Shown here: positions 1 through 10,481 of the stretch, piece by piece
Layout of the letters: each line of letters starts with the position of its first letter
How positions within the stretch are numbered: position 1 is the first letter of the stretch
NCBI RefSeq assembly: GCF_007874125.1
Contig: NZ_CP040128.1
Span: 4,526,001-4,590,000 of the forward strand
DNA from: Noviherbaspirillum sp. UKPF54
GTDB taxonomy: Bacteria > Pseudomonadota > Gammaproteobacteria > Burkholderiales > Burkholderiaceae_D
Reading direction: 5' to 3'
DNA length: 64,000 nt
Notes under the pieces: model-generated
Seen by the model: only the letters and a program-made list of their open reading frames with translations
What the model was told of the DNA's origin: nothing
Databases searched by the model: none
Position numbers and translations under genes: made by a program

Positions 1-264
1 TGGCATATCGGCGTCATCGGCGCCATCGTCTGCCCGGTCGCCGGCCTGATCGTCGCCTGGCTGCTGGACGGCGTGCTGAGCCTGACGTCGGATCAGCGCG
101 GTCAGATGTACCTGTTCGCGTCGCTGCCGCCGGCCGTGTTCTGCTTCATGGTGGCCGAGCAGTACAAGCAGGAGCCGGACAAGGTGGCGTCGATCGTCTT
201 GCTGGGGAACCTGGCGGCGCTGGCGTTCGTGCCGGCCGGGTTGTGGCTGGGGCTGCGGGCGTAA
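1..264 (+). CDS. AEC-family transporter, C-terminal end (partial)
   Basis: The frame is open from the first base and ends at TAA (262-264), giving the last 87 residues of an integral membrane protein. Two hydrophobic segments (about residues 1-24 and 66-85) flank a stretch with the pattern LFASLPPAVFCFMVAEQY, which is typical of the last helices of auxin-efflux-carrier (AEC) family permeases. These carry organic acids or related solutes across the inner membrane; the substrate cannot be told. The stop codon directly abuts the stop of the convergent acylphosphatase gene, with no base between them. The N-terminal part lies outside the window. Confidence 0.65.
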   Translation, partial: WHIGVIGAIVCPVAGLIVAWLLDGVLSLTSDQRGQMYLFASLPPAVFCFMVAEQYKQEPDKVASIVLLGNLAALAFVPAGLWLGLRA

Positions 265-543
265 CTACTCGGTTTGACGCACCTCGAACCGGTCATCCGG
301 CAGCGAGACGTCGTCCGCTTCGTTCACTTTCACATCGCTGACCACGGCAGCGGCGGGGCCGCGCCGCGACCATGCGACGATTTTTTCGAGCGCTGCATCA
401 TCGCCGCGCACCATCGCCTCCACCGAGCCGTCGCGGCGATTGCGCACCCAGCCGCAAAGCCGCAGCGCGCGCGCCTGCGCCTCGAAGGAGGCGCGGTAGC
501 CGACGCCTTGCACCAGGCCCGTGATGACGAGATGTCTTGCCAT
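265..543 (-). CDS. acyP: Acylphosphatase
   Basis: This 92-residue protein matches acylphosphatases, which hydrolyse carboxyl-phosphate bonds such as that of acetyl phosphate. The N-terminal signature GLVQGVGYR (residues 9-17) carries the phosphate-binding loop and the catalytic Arg. GWVRNRRDGSVEA (about residues 31-43) carries the catalytic Asn. The length is normal for the family. The gene lies 16 bases downstream of uvrA on the same strand and is probably co-transcribed with it. It converges on the AEC transporter gene with no intergenic base. Confidence 0.9.
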   Translation of the reverse strand: MARHLVITGLVQGVGYRASFEAQARALRLCGWVRNRRDGSVEAMVRGDDAALEKIVAWSRRGPAAAVVSDVKVNEADDVSLPDDRFEVRQTE

Positions 544-559
544 TCGCGCCTCCCGATCT

Positions 560-3412
<2,853 letters not shown>

Positions 3413-3515
3413 GAACTGCCTTTAACTGGTAGACAACACCGGCTTAATCCCGGTCAACCTGATACTATAACGGGTTTTGAAACGCGCCGTATCCAGTCCT
3501 TTACTTCCGCCTCCC

Positions 3516-4739
3516 ATGTCCTCGACCGCTTCCGTTGAAATTAACCCCCGCATGAGCCGCGCGGAAATCCGCGCCAGCGGCTTGCTGGCATCGATTCTGG
3601 CGATGCGCATGCTCGGCTGGTTCTTGATCCTCCCGGTGTTTTCCGTTGCCGCAAAAAGCCTGACCGGTGGCGACAGCGTGACCCTGGTCGGCTGGGCGAT
3701 GGGAATCTACGGGCTGGCCCAGGCCTTCGGCCAGCTCCCCTACGGCATGGCGTCCGACCGATACGGACGCAAGCCGGTCATCGTCATCGGCCTGGTGCTG
3801 TTCGCCATCGGCTCGTTCATCGCCGCCGCCGCCACCGATATTCACTGGGTCATCGCAGGCCGGGCGATCCAGGGCGCCGGCGCGATTTCGGCGGCCGTCA
3901 CAGCCTTCATCGCCGACTCGACGCGCGAGGAGCACCGCACCAAGGCCATGGCGATGGTCGGCGGCTCGATCGGCATCACCTTCGCCGTATCGATGGTGCT
4001 GTCGCCGATGCTGTACCAGTGGATGGGCATGGGCGGGATCTTCAGCCTGACTGGCGTGCTGGCGATAATTGCAATTCCGGTGGTGCTGTTCATGGTGCCG
4101 ACCATGCCGCGCGTGCCGTCGGGCCGTGCCGATTTCGGCCTGGTGCTGAAAAGCGCCGAGCTGATGCGCCTGAATTTCGGCGTGTTCGTCCTGCACATGA
4201 CGCAGGTCGCCATGTTTGTCGTCGTGCCGCCGGCCCTGGTCCAGTACGCCGACCTGCCGATCGCATCGCACTGGAAAGTGTACCTGCCGGTGATGGTCGC
4301 CTCGTTCGTGCTGATGCTGCCGCCGATCTTCGTCGGCGAGCGGCAGGGCAAAATGAAGCAGGTGTTTGTGGCCGCGATTGCACTGATGCTGGCTGTGCAA
4401 GCCGGGTTGTGGCTGTTCTTGCAGACGCCGATGCATTGGTCGGTCCTGGTCATCCTGCTCCTGGCCTTTTTCATCTCGTTCAACATTCTGGAAGCCAGCC
4501 AGCCATCGCTGGTGTCGCGCATTGCGCCGTCGTCGGCCAAGGGCGCCGCGCTTGGCGTGTACAACACGCTGCAGGCGCTGGGGCTGGCTTGCGGTGGCGT
4601 GGTCGGCGGCTGGCTGCGCCAGCATGTGAGCGCGTCTTCGGTGTTCGCGCTGGGGGCGGGACTGACCATCGTCTGGCTTATAATTGCCGCAAACATGAAG
4701 AACCTGCCGCGGCGCGGCACGGCGGCAAAGACTGCCTGA
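3516..4739 (+). CDS. MFS transporter (drug/H+ antiporter type)
   Basis: This is a major facilitator superfamily membrane protein of about 407 residues with roughly twelve hydrophobic segments. The loop 2-3 signature is seen as GMASDRYGRKPVIVIG, and the helix-4 region has VIAGRAIQGAGAIS, like DHA1-type efflux proteins. The substrate is unknown. I chose the ATG at 3516; an in-frame TTG at 3477 is also possible but would put the start in the shared promoter region with uvrA. It is divergent from uvrA and lies 60 bases before ssb, an arrangement often seen in Burkholderiales. A TATAAT inside its 3' end (4679-4684) could serve ssb. Confidence 0.85.
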   Translation: MSSTASVEINPRMSRAEIRASGLLASILAMRMLGWFLILPVFSVAAKSLTGGDSVTLVGWAMGIYGLAQAFGQLPYGMASDRYGRKPVIVIGLVLFAIGSFIAAAATDIHWVIAGRAIQGAGAISAAVTAFIADSTREEHRTKAMAMVGGSIGITFAVSMVLSPMLYQWMGMGGIFSLTGVLAIIAIPVVLFMVPTMPRVPSGRADFGLVLKSAELMRLNFGVFVLHMTQVAMFVVVPPALVQYADLPIASHWKVYLPVMVASFVLMLPPIFVGERQGKMKQVFVAAIALMLAVQAGLWLFLQTPMHWSVLVILLLAFFISFNILEASQPSLVSRIAPSSAKGAALGVYNTLQALGLACGGVVGGWLRQHVSASSVFALGAGLTIVWLIIAANMKNLPRRGTAAKTA

Positions 4740-4799
4740 ATGCCGGCACGCCAGATTCGCACCTCGATTCACTTAAAGTTCAAGTATTAGGAGAAAGTT

Positions 4800-5288
4800 A
4801 TGGCCTCGGTCAATAAAGTCATTATCGTCGGCAACCTGGGGCGCGATCCGGAAACGCGCTACATGCCGAACGGCGAAGCCGTCACCAATGTCGCGGTAGC
4901 GACCACGGAAAGCTGGAAAGACAAGAATAGCGGCGAGAAGAAGGAATTGACCGAATGGCACCGCATCACGTTCTACCGCAAGCTCGCTGAAATCGCCGGC
5001 CAATACCTGAAGAAGGGCTCGCAAGTCTATGTCGAAGGGCGCCTGCAGACGCGCAAATGGACCGACAAGGAAGGCGTCGAGCGTTATACCACCGAGATCA
5101 TCGCCGATACCATGCAGATGCTGGGTAGCCGCCAGGGTATGGGCGGCGGCGCACCGGCGCCGATGGATGACGACTACGGCAGTGCGCCGGCGCCGCGCCA
5201 AAGCGCAGGCGGCGGCGGTGCGGCCCGTCCGGCAGCGTCCCGTCCGGCGCCGAACTTCAGCGACATGGATGACGACATTCCATTCTGA
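4800..5288 (+). CDS. ssb: Single-stranded DNA-binding protein
   Basis: SSB coats single-stranded DNA in replication, recombination and repair and recruits partner proteins through its acidic tail. The 162-residue protein has an N-terminal OB fold (about residues 1-110, opening [18 protein letters not shown]), then a low-complexity Gly/Ala/Pro linker. It ends in the canonical acidic tip DMDDDIPF, which binds partners such as Exo I and PriA. A good ribosome site, AGGAG, lies just upstream of the ATG. A strong Rho-independent terminator follows at 5311-5347. The nearness to uvrA is conserved in many proteobacteria. Confidence 0.98.
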   Translation: MASVNKVIIVGNLGRDPETRYMPNGEAVTNVAVATTESWKDKNSGEKKELTEWHRITFYRKLAEIAGQYLKKGSQVYVEGRLQTRKWTDKEGVERYTTEIIADTMQMLGSRQGMGGGAPAPMDDDYGSAPAPRQSAGGGGAARPAASRPAPNFSDMDDDIPF

Positions 5289-5310
5289 AGCACGCCGTTC
5301 TTGATTGAAA

Positions 5311-5347
5311 AAAGGGCTGGAAGCGCAAAGACTTCCAGCCCTTTTTG
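5311..5347 (+). terminator. Rho-independent terminator of ssb
   Basis: A perfect 10-bp stem GGGCTGGAAG (5314-5323) / CTTCCAGCCC (5332-5341) with an 8-base loop is followed by TTTTT and preceded by an A-run that extends the stem. It lies 25 bases after the ssb stop. Confidence 0.93.
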
Positions 5348-5584
5348 TTTGCGCGCTACCGCTCCATGGCTAACGAGGTCGCTCCATCCACTTGCGAGAT
5401 GCATCACGTCTAGTCAACCGGTTTTTCATGTCAAGGGCATTTCCTACGTCTTTTTGTGGATTTTCTGCAATAAGATGTTGCCGTACTTTAATTTCCTCAA
5501 CGCATTTTGTTAAGATCGTGCCAGCAAACGAACGATGCACATGCGCCGTCTGATTGCAGCACCGCCATTCAAGACAATTCGATA
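5348..5584. other. Intergenic region, probable promoter of the GGDEF-EAL gene
   Basis: This stretch is AT-richer than its surroundings. A -10-like TAAGAT is at 5511-5516 without a clear -35 partner. No open frame here looks coding, and I see no repeat or RNA gene. Confidence 0.3.
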
Positions 5585-7303
5585 ATGTTTCCCAGACCTC
5601 GACCGCGGACCGATTACCCTGTTAATTTGCAATTGGAAAGCCTGATGGAGGCCGCCGGCGACGCCGTGTTTCGAATGGCGAAAGACGGGACCATCCTGTA
5701 TGCCAGCGGGCGCGCCATCGAGCTGGTTTGTCCCGGTGCCAGCCTGGTGGGGCCGCATCTGGGCGAAATCGTCGAGGAAGAAGACCATGCCGCGCTGGAG
5801 GCCGCCATCGCCCACGCGGCCAGCACGGAAACGCCGAGCCGGGTCAACGCCCGGCTGACGACGCCACAGGGCGCGCTCTGGATGGAGTTGCAGATTGCCG
5901 CCTTTTCCAATGCCGACGACCAGATCGAGTTGCTCGCGGTAGGCAGGGATATCTCGGGCCAGCAGGAAACCGAGGAGCGCCTGCGGCACATGGCCACGCA
6001 CGACGCGCTCACCGGCTTGCCGAACCGTTCACTGCTGTCCGACCGCGTACGCATGGCCATTGCGCAGTCGCGCCGCACCGGCGAAGGATTCGCCTTGCTG
6101 GCGCTCGACCTGGACGGCTTCAAGAAGGTCAACGATGCGCTCGGCCATCAGCTGGGCGATGCCTTGCTGCGCGTGGCGGCGGCCCGCCTCTCCGAAACCT
6201 TGCGCGACGTCGATACGCTGGCGCGCGTGGGCGGAGACGAATTCGTCGCGGTATTGCCGGAAGCGGTATCGGATGCCGAGATCTACGCCATTGCGCGCCG
6301 CATGATCTCGGTGATGCAAATGCCGTTCGATATCCAGGGTCATACGCTGTACATCGGCACCTCGATCGGCGCAGCCGTCTTCCCGCAGCACGGCGACGGC
6401 GAAGTCAAGCTGCTCGCACACGCCGACACCGCGATGTACCGTGCCAAGGAAATCGGCAAGGGGCGCTGCGTGATCTACGATCAGCAGAAATTCACGCAGC
6501 CGGAGCACGACGTGTCGCTGGAAGCCGCGATGTTCCAGGCGGTACGCAATGGCGAATTCCTGCTGAATTACCAGCCGATCGTCGATGCCGGCAGCCGGCA
6601 GATCATGGGCTTCGAGGCGCTCATGCGCTGGCAGCGGCCGGGCGAAGGCCTGGTGCCGCCTTCGCAATTCATCCCTATGGCCGAAAGCAACGGCCTGATC
6701 AACCTGCTTGGCGCATGGGCGCTGAAAGCCGCCTGCGTGCAGCTCAAGCGCTTCGAGGAGGCGGCCGGCAGGCCGCTCTACATCTCGGTCAACGTCAGTC
6801 CGCGCCAGTTCCGCAACGACCAGTTCCTCGGCATCATCGATGAAGCGATGCGCTTGTCGGGCCTGCGCGGCGAACAGCTGCTGCTCGAAATCACCGAGGG
6901 TATCCTGATGTCGGACCCGGAGCATGCCGAGGCGTTTCTCAAGGAGATGGTCGCGCGCAATGTGCGCATCGCCATCGACGACTTTGGCACCGGATACTCT
7001 TCGCTGGCCTACCTGAAGCGCTTCCCGATCGCCACGCTGAAGATCGACCGCGCATTCATCAAGGACTTGCCGGGCTCGGTGAAGGACGTCGCGATCTGCA
7101 ACGTGGTGCTGAGCCTGGCCAAGCACCTGGACCTGAGCACGGTGGCCGAAGGCGTGGAGAACGAAGCGCAGCTGCAGTTTCTCGCAAGGCAGGGCTGCAG
7201 TCTGATACAAGGATACCTCACCGGCAGTCCGCTGCTGCCCGAGCAGGCATTGGCGGTGCTGAAGGCACCCCCATCCGCGCCGCTAAAACGCGTGCTCCAG
7301 TAA
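5585..7303 (+). CDS. PAS-GGDEF-EAL cyclic-di-GMP enzyme
   Basis: This 572-residue cytoplasmic protein is predicted to make and/or break c-di-GMP. Residues about 15-130 form a PAS-like sensor (LMEAAGDAVFRMAKDGTILYA). The diguanylate cyclase domain has an intact GGDEF at 216-220, with an RxxD product-inhibition site (R207-D210) exactly five residues before it. The phosphodiesterase domain has EAL at 344-346, plus the later motifs DDFGTGYSSL, LKIDR and AEGVE. Both active sites look complete, so a bifunctional enzyme is possible. The start is uncertain: ATG 5585 is preferred over an upstream TTG at 5507. It is 10 bases from the HDOD-GAF gene, so the two probably form an operon. Confidence 0.93.
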   Translation: MFPRPRPRTDYPVNLQLESLMEAAGDAVFRMAKDGTILYASGRAIELVCPGASLVGPHLGEIVEEEDHAALEAAIAHAASTETPSRVNARLTTPQGALWMELQIAAFSNADDQIELLAVGRDISGQQETEERLRHMATHDALTGLPNRSLLSDRVRMAIAQSRRTGEGFALLALDLDGFKKVNDALGHQLGDALLRVAAARLSETLRDVDTLARVGGDEFVAVLPEAVSDAEIYAIARRMISVMQMPFDIQGHTLYIGTSIGAAVFPQHGDGEVKLLAHADTAMYRAKEIGKGRCVIYDQQKFTQPEHDVSLEAAMFQAVRNGEFLLNYQPIVDAGSRQIMGFEALMRWQRPGEGLVPPSQFIPMAESNGLINLLGAWALKAACVQLKRFEEAAGRPLYISVNVSPRQFRNDQFLGIIDEAMRLSGLRGEQLLLEITEGILMSDPEHAEAFLKEMVARNVRIAIDDFGTGYSSLAYLKRFPIATLKIDRAFIKDLPGSVKDVAICNVVLSLAKHLDLSTVAEGVENEAQLQFLARQGCSLIQGYLTGSPLLPEQALAVLKAPPSAPLKRVLQ

Positions 7304-7313
7304 GAACAACATC

Positions 7314-8834
7314 ATGAATACCTCTCCTGACTCCGACTCCCTGCCGCGCGAAAACGCGGAGGAAACGATGGAACTGCTCTGGTCGCGGGTGCGCCAGCGC
7401 GGCGACCTGCCCGGCTTTTCCAAGGTGGTGGGCGCGATCATCGGCGCCATGCACGACGACGACGATCGCGAATTCAACATGACCAAGACGGTCCTGCAGG
7501 ACCCGGCCTTGACGCAGAAAGTCCTGCGGCTGGCCAACAGCGCGATGTATTCCGTGTTTGGCCAGGGCATCAATACCGTCTCCAAGGCGGTGATCGTGCT
7601 TGGCACCGAAGCCATCGGCCACCTGGCGATCGGCCTGAAGCTGATCGAAGACCTGGCGGCCGCATCGACCGATTCCGCGGTAGCACGCATGGAAATGGAA
7701 AAGGCGGTGCTGGCCGGCCACGTCGCCCGCCATCTGGCTTCTTCGGCCGGCACGCGCGATGCCGAGGAGGCGGTGGTCTGCGCGATGCTGCACTCGCTAG
7801 GCCGCATGATGACAACGTTTTACCTGTACGACCGCTGGCAGCGGATGCAGGAATGCCGCATCGAGTCGGGCTTGAGCGAGGAGCAGGCTGCGCTGTATAT
7901 CCTCGGACTCAGCCTCGATGAAATCGGGCGCCAGGTCGCACAGCAATGGGGGCTGCCGGCCACCTTGGTGCATACCATGCGCGAGGTGACGCCCGAACCG
8001 GTGAGCGAGCCGCTCGGGCATGCCGATTGGCTGGCAGCCGTGTCGACGCTGTCATCTCAGTGTGCCAGCGTGCTGTGCGCCAACGACGATGCTTCGGACA
8101 AGACGCTGGCAGCACTGGCCCACAATTTTGCGGAGATGCTCGGCCTGGAGGGGGCGGCGGTATTGACGGCGTTAAATGCCGCGCAACAAACGGTCGCCCA
8201 GGAAGAGCCGGTCGTGGTGCGTCCGCTCAAGCGGGTCGAGTTCGACAAGTCGCTGCTGGCGCAGCGGCATGCCGGCAAGCCGGCGGATGCGACGCTGATC
8301 CTGATGCGCGGCATCGCCGATATCCGCGGCGCCCTGCATGCGGCAAGCATCAGCCAGTTGATGACGATGGCGCTGGAAACGGTTTATCAGGGATTGGGAT
8401 TCGGCCGCTCGATTGCATTCTTGCGCGATCTCGAACAGGCGCAATATGCTGCCCGCATGTACTTCGGCGATGTCATGCAGGGGATGCTGCCGCGCCTGGT
8501 ATTCGGGGATGCTTACCAGCCCGACGTATTCCATGCGGCGCTGGCCAACGACAAGATGATTTTCATCGAGAACGCGCAGGACTCGGCGTTCGCCAACAAG
8601 GTGCCGCGTTGGTGGCGGCAGGCGTTTCCGACAGTGCGCAGTTTCATGGTGCTGCCGCTGACCGTCAACCGGCAGCCGATCGGATTCATCTACGGCGACT
8701 GGAACGGCTCCCGGCCGAGCGCCAAAATCACGCAATCCGAGGCTGACTTGCTCGATGAGTTACGTATGCTCATTGTGCGGGCCGTCGAGCAGCGGCGCCA
8801 GATGGAAGCGTCCTGGGCCAGGAAGTTGATTTAA
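7314..8834 (+). CDS. HDOD domain protein with C-terminal GAF-like domain
   Basis: Of 506 residues, about 20-225 form an HDOD domain, the HD-related fold lacking the metal-binding His-Asp pair. It is recognised by LPGFSKVVGAIIGAM, DPALTQKVLRLANSAMY, the run around SKAVIVLGTEAIGHLA, and VCAMLHSLGRMMT. The last 200 residues (ISQLMTMALETVYQGLGFGRSIAFL and VLPLTVNRQPIGFIYGDW) look like a GAF sensor domain. HDOD proteins are usually regulatory and often linked to c-di-GMP signalling or stress; no enzymatic role can be claimed. It follows the GGDEF-EAL gene by 10 bases, which suggests a shared signalling role. Confidence 0.88.
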   Translation: MNTSPDSDSLPRENAEETMELLWSRVRQRGDLPGFSKVVGAIIGAMHDDDDREFNMTKTVLQDPALTQKVLRLANSAMYSVFGQGINTVSKAVIVLGTEAIGHLAIGLKLIEDLAAASTDSAVARMEMEKAVLAGHVARHLASSAGTRDAEEAVVCAMLHSLGRMMTTFYLYDRWQRMQECRIESGLSEEQAALYILGLSLDEIGRQVAQQWGLPATLVHTMREVTPEPVSEPLGHADWLAAVSTLSSQCASVLCANDDASDKTLAALAHNFAEMLGLEGAAVLTALNAAQQTVAQEEPVVVRPLKRVEFDKSLLAQRHAGKPADATLILMRGIADIRGALHAASISQLMTMALETVYQGLGFGRSIAFLRDLEQAQYAARMYFGDVMQGMLPRLVFGDAYQPDVFHAALANDKMIFIENAQDSAFANKVPRWWRQAFPTVRSFMVLPLTVNRQPIGFIYGDWNGSRPSAKITQSEADLLDELRMLIVRAVEQRRQMEASWARKLI

Positions 8835-8906
8835 GCGTGGCGAATTGCTAATGAAATAACGAAGTGCTATTGTCTCGCGCATTGTTGAATTGATAATGCG
8901 TGAAAC

Positions 8907-9452
8907 ATGAGAGATGCCATTGTCATGGCGGCCATTCTGTTGGGTGGCCTGCTCCTGTGGTTGTTCCTGCATCGGCAAAAACCGATGCGATTCCGTCAAC
9001 GGTCGGTCCTGACCGGCGGCGACCTCGACTTTTTTTTCCGTCTGCGCGATGCCTTGCCGGGATGTGTCGTTTGTCCGCGCGTGGCGATATCGGCCCTGAT
9101 CGAACCGGCCGGTGCAGGCACATCGCGTCAGCAGGCGATGGCGCACATTGCCGGTGGCCGGGTGGGTTACGCTGTTTTTGACCAGGAAATGCGCTTGCTG
9201 GCCGTGGTCGAGTTGAGTCACCGCTCGCGCGTCAGTCGGCGTGAAATCGCCAGGGATGCCTGGTTTTCCAGTGCAGGCATCAAGACCGTTCGTTTCCATG
9301 CCAAACTCCCGCCGACTTCCAGGCAGATCGCGGACAGCATTCTCATGCAGGGGAAGCCCCATCACTGGCCGCGCCCCGGCCAGCGCGGCGAGAAGGTCCG
9401 CAACCGGCGTGCCGACTCGCCGTGGCGCAATACCACCAGGATCCGGATGTGA
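8907..9452 (+). CDS. DUF2726-like protein with N-terminal membrane anchor
   Basis: This is a 181-residue protein with one N-terminal transmembrane helix (about residues 5-21, VMAAILLGGLLLWLFLH) and a cytoplasmic domain. The pattern fits DUF2726: ALPGCVVCPRVAISALI, then GRVGYAVFDQEMRLLAVVEL, then RREIARDAWFSSAGIKTVRF. This resembles a degraded restriction-endonuclease-like fold with an E-x-x-D region. The function is unknown. A GCCGGCG/CGCCGGC hairpin overlaps its stop codon. It may be its own transcription unit. Confidence 0.6.
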   Translation: MRDAIVMAAILLGGLLLWLFLHRQKPMRFRQRSVLTGGDLDFFFRLRDALPGCVVCPRVAISALIEPAGAGTSRQQAMAHIAGGRVGYAVFDQEMRLLAVVELSHRSRVSRREIARDAWFSSAGIKTVRFHAKLPPTSRQIADSILMQGKPHHWPRPGQRGEKVRNRRADSPWRNTTRIRM

Positions 9453-9479
9453 GCCGGCGGCGGGGGAGAGGCGCCGGCT
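9452..9479. repeat. Hairpin (perfect 8-bp inverted repeat) upstream of the RAYT gene
   Basis: AGCCGGCG (9452-9459) pairs with CGCCGGCT (9472-9479) across a 12-base loop. It begins on the last base of the preceding stop codon and has no T-run, so it is a poor Rho-independent terminator. It could be a REP-type hairpin linked to the adjacent transposase. Confidence 0.4.
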
Positions 9480-9567
9480 TGCAACTGCTTGCTCGCGGCG
9501 CCTATTGATACATAAAATTGATCGCAAAATCGCGCAGGTTTGACGCGATTTAATGATTAAATTGCGT

Positions 9568-10293
9568 ATGGCCCGCCTTCCCCGACTTGTCGTTCCCCAT
9601 CAGCCGCACCACCTCATCCAAAGCGGTGTCGATCGCCAAGCGATATTTCGCGACACCGACGATTTCGGCAGTTTCTTGCGCTGGCTGCGCGAAGCGGCCC
9701 GGCAATTCAAGGTCGCGATTCACGCCTACGTCCTGATGCCAAATCATTTGCACTTGCTGGCAACACCAAGCGACGACACCGGGTTGGCGCGCATGATGCA
9801 GTGGGTGGGGCGGCATTATGTGCCGTATTTCAATGCCAAATATCAGCGCACCGGCACCTTGTGGCAGGGGCGATATCGGGCAACAGTGATTGATTCCGAG
9901 CAGTATTTTCTTGTTTGCAGTAAATATATCGAGCTCAACCCGGTGCGCGCCGGCCTTGTCGCGCAACCCGGCGACTATCCCTGGTCCAGTTTTTCCCATC
10001 ACATCGGCGCCAAGCCGGACCCCGTCATCACAGATCATGCAGTGTACTGGGCGCTGGGAAATACCCCGTTCGACCGCGAGGCGGCCTACCGGGAACTAAT
10101 GGAGTCTGCCCTTGCGGCGGGAGAAGTGAACGCGTTGAGCGAGGCGGCCTTGAAAGGCTGGCCGCTCGGCTCCGAGAAATTCAAGAATGCGCTGGCAAAG
10201 CAGGTACGGCGCCGCGTCGCACCGGCCAAGCGCGGACGCCCCGCGAAATCGGCTGCCCCAGATTCCAACGTTTCCCCACAGCACGACAATTAA
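9568..10293 (+). CDS. REP-associated tyrosine transposase (IS200/Y1-like)
   Basis: This 241-residue protein belongs to the TnpA-REP (RAYT) group of Y1 HUH single-strand transposases, which act on REP hairpins. The family opening MARLPRLVVPHQPHHLIQSG fixes the start at 9568 rather than the in-frame ATG at 9553. The HUH metal motif is seen as MPNHLHLLA. The region GTLWQGRYRATVIDSEQYFLVCSKYIELNPVRAGL holds the catalytic-Tyr area. The C-terminal tail is basic (KQVRRRVAPAKRGRP). RAYTs are single-copy, domesticated-looking genes that do not form classic insertion sequences. Hairpins on both sides and a repeat pair downstream fit this class. Confidence 0.88.
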   Translation: MARLPRLVVPHQPHHLIQSGVDRQAIFRDTDDFGSFLRWLREAARQFKVAIHAYVLMPNHLHLLATPSDDTGLARMMQWVGRHYVPYFNAKYQRTGTLWQGRYRATVIDSEQYFLVCSKYIELNPVRAGLVAQPGDYPWSSFSHHIGAKPDPVITDHAVYWALGNTPFDREAAYRELMESALAAGEVNALSEAALKGWPLGSEKFKNALAKQVRRRVAPAKRGRPAKSAAPDSNVSPQHDN

Positions 10294-10295
10294 CC

Positions 10296-10310
10296 GCCTG
10301 CCAGGCAGGC
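10296..10310. repeat. Short perfect palindrome downstream of the RAYT gene
   Basis: GCCTGCC-A-GGCAGGC is a 7-bp inverted repeat around one base, starting 3 bases after the stop codon. It may be part of a REP-like end or a weak hairpin. Confidence 0.35.
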
Positions 10311-10345
10311 GCACTGGAGCGCGGCAGTTCGGCACGCCGCGATTT

Positions 10346-10410
10346 ACTCTGTCCCCATTTAATAAAGCTATTTATTTCGGTTAATCTTAATTTTGCTCTG
10401 ACCCTATTTA
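10346..10410 (+). repeat. Imperfect direct repeat typical of RAYT flanks
   Basis: ACTCTGTCCCCATTTA (10346-10361) and GCTCTGACCCTATTTA (10395-10410) match at 13 of 16 positions, 49 bases apart. The pattern CTCTGACCCxATTTA resembles the conserved GGGTCAGAG-type sequence I associate with ends of RAYT genes in proteobacteria. It lies between the transposase and gltB. Confidence 0.5.
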
Positions 10411-10481
10411 TTTAGATTGAACTATCTACTGCGCTGCACTATCCTTCAAGCTCGATACAACAAACTCGCGGAGTTACGCTT

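Noticed and set aside
3413..3515. LexA (SOS) box upstream of uvrA
   Set aside because: I looked for a CTGT-N8-ACAG-like dyad in the short uvrA/MFS gap and found no convincing match.
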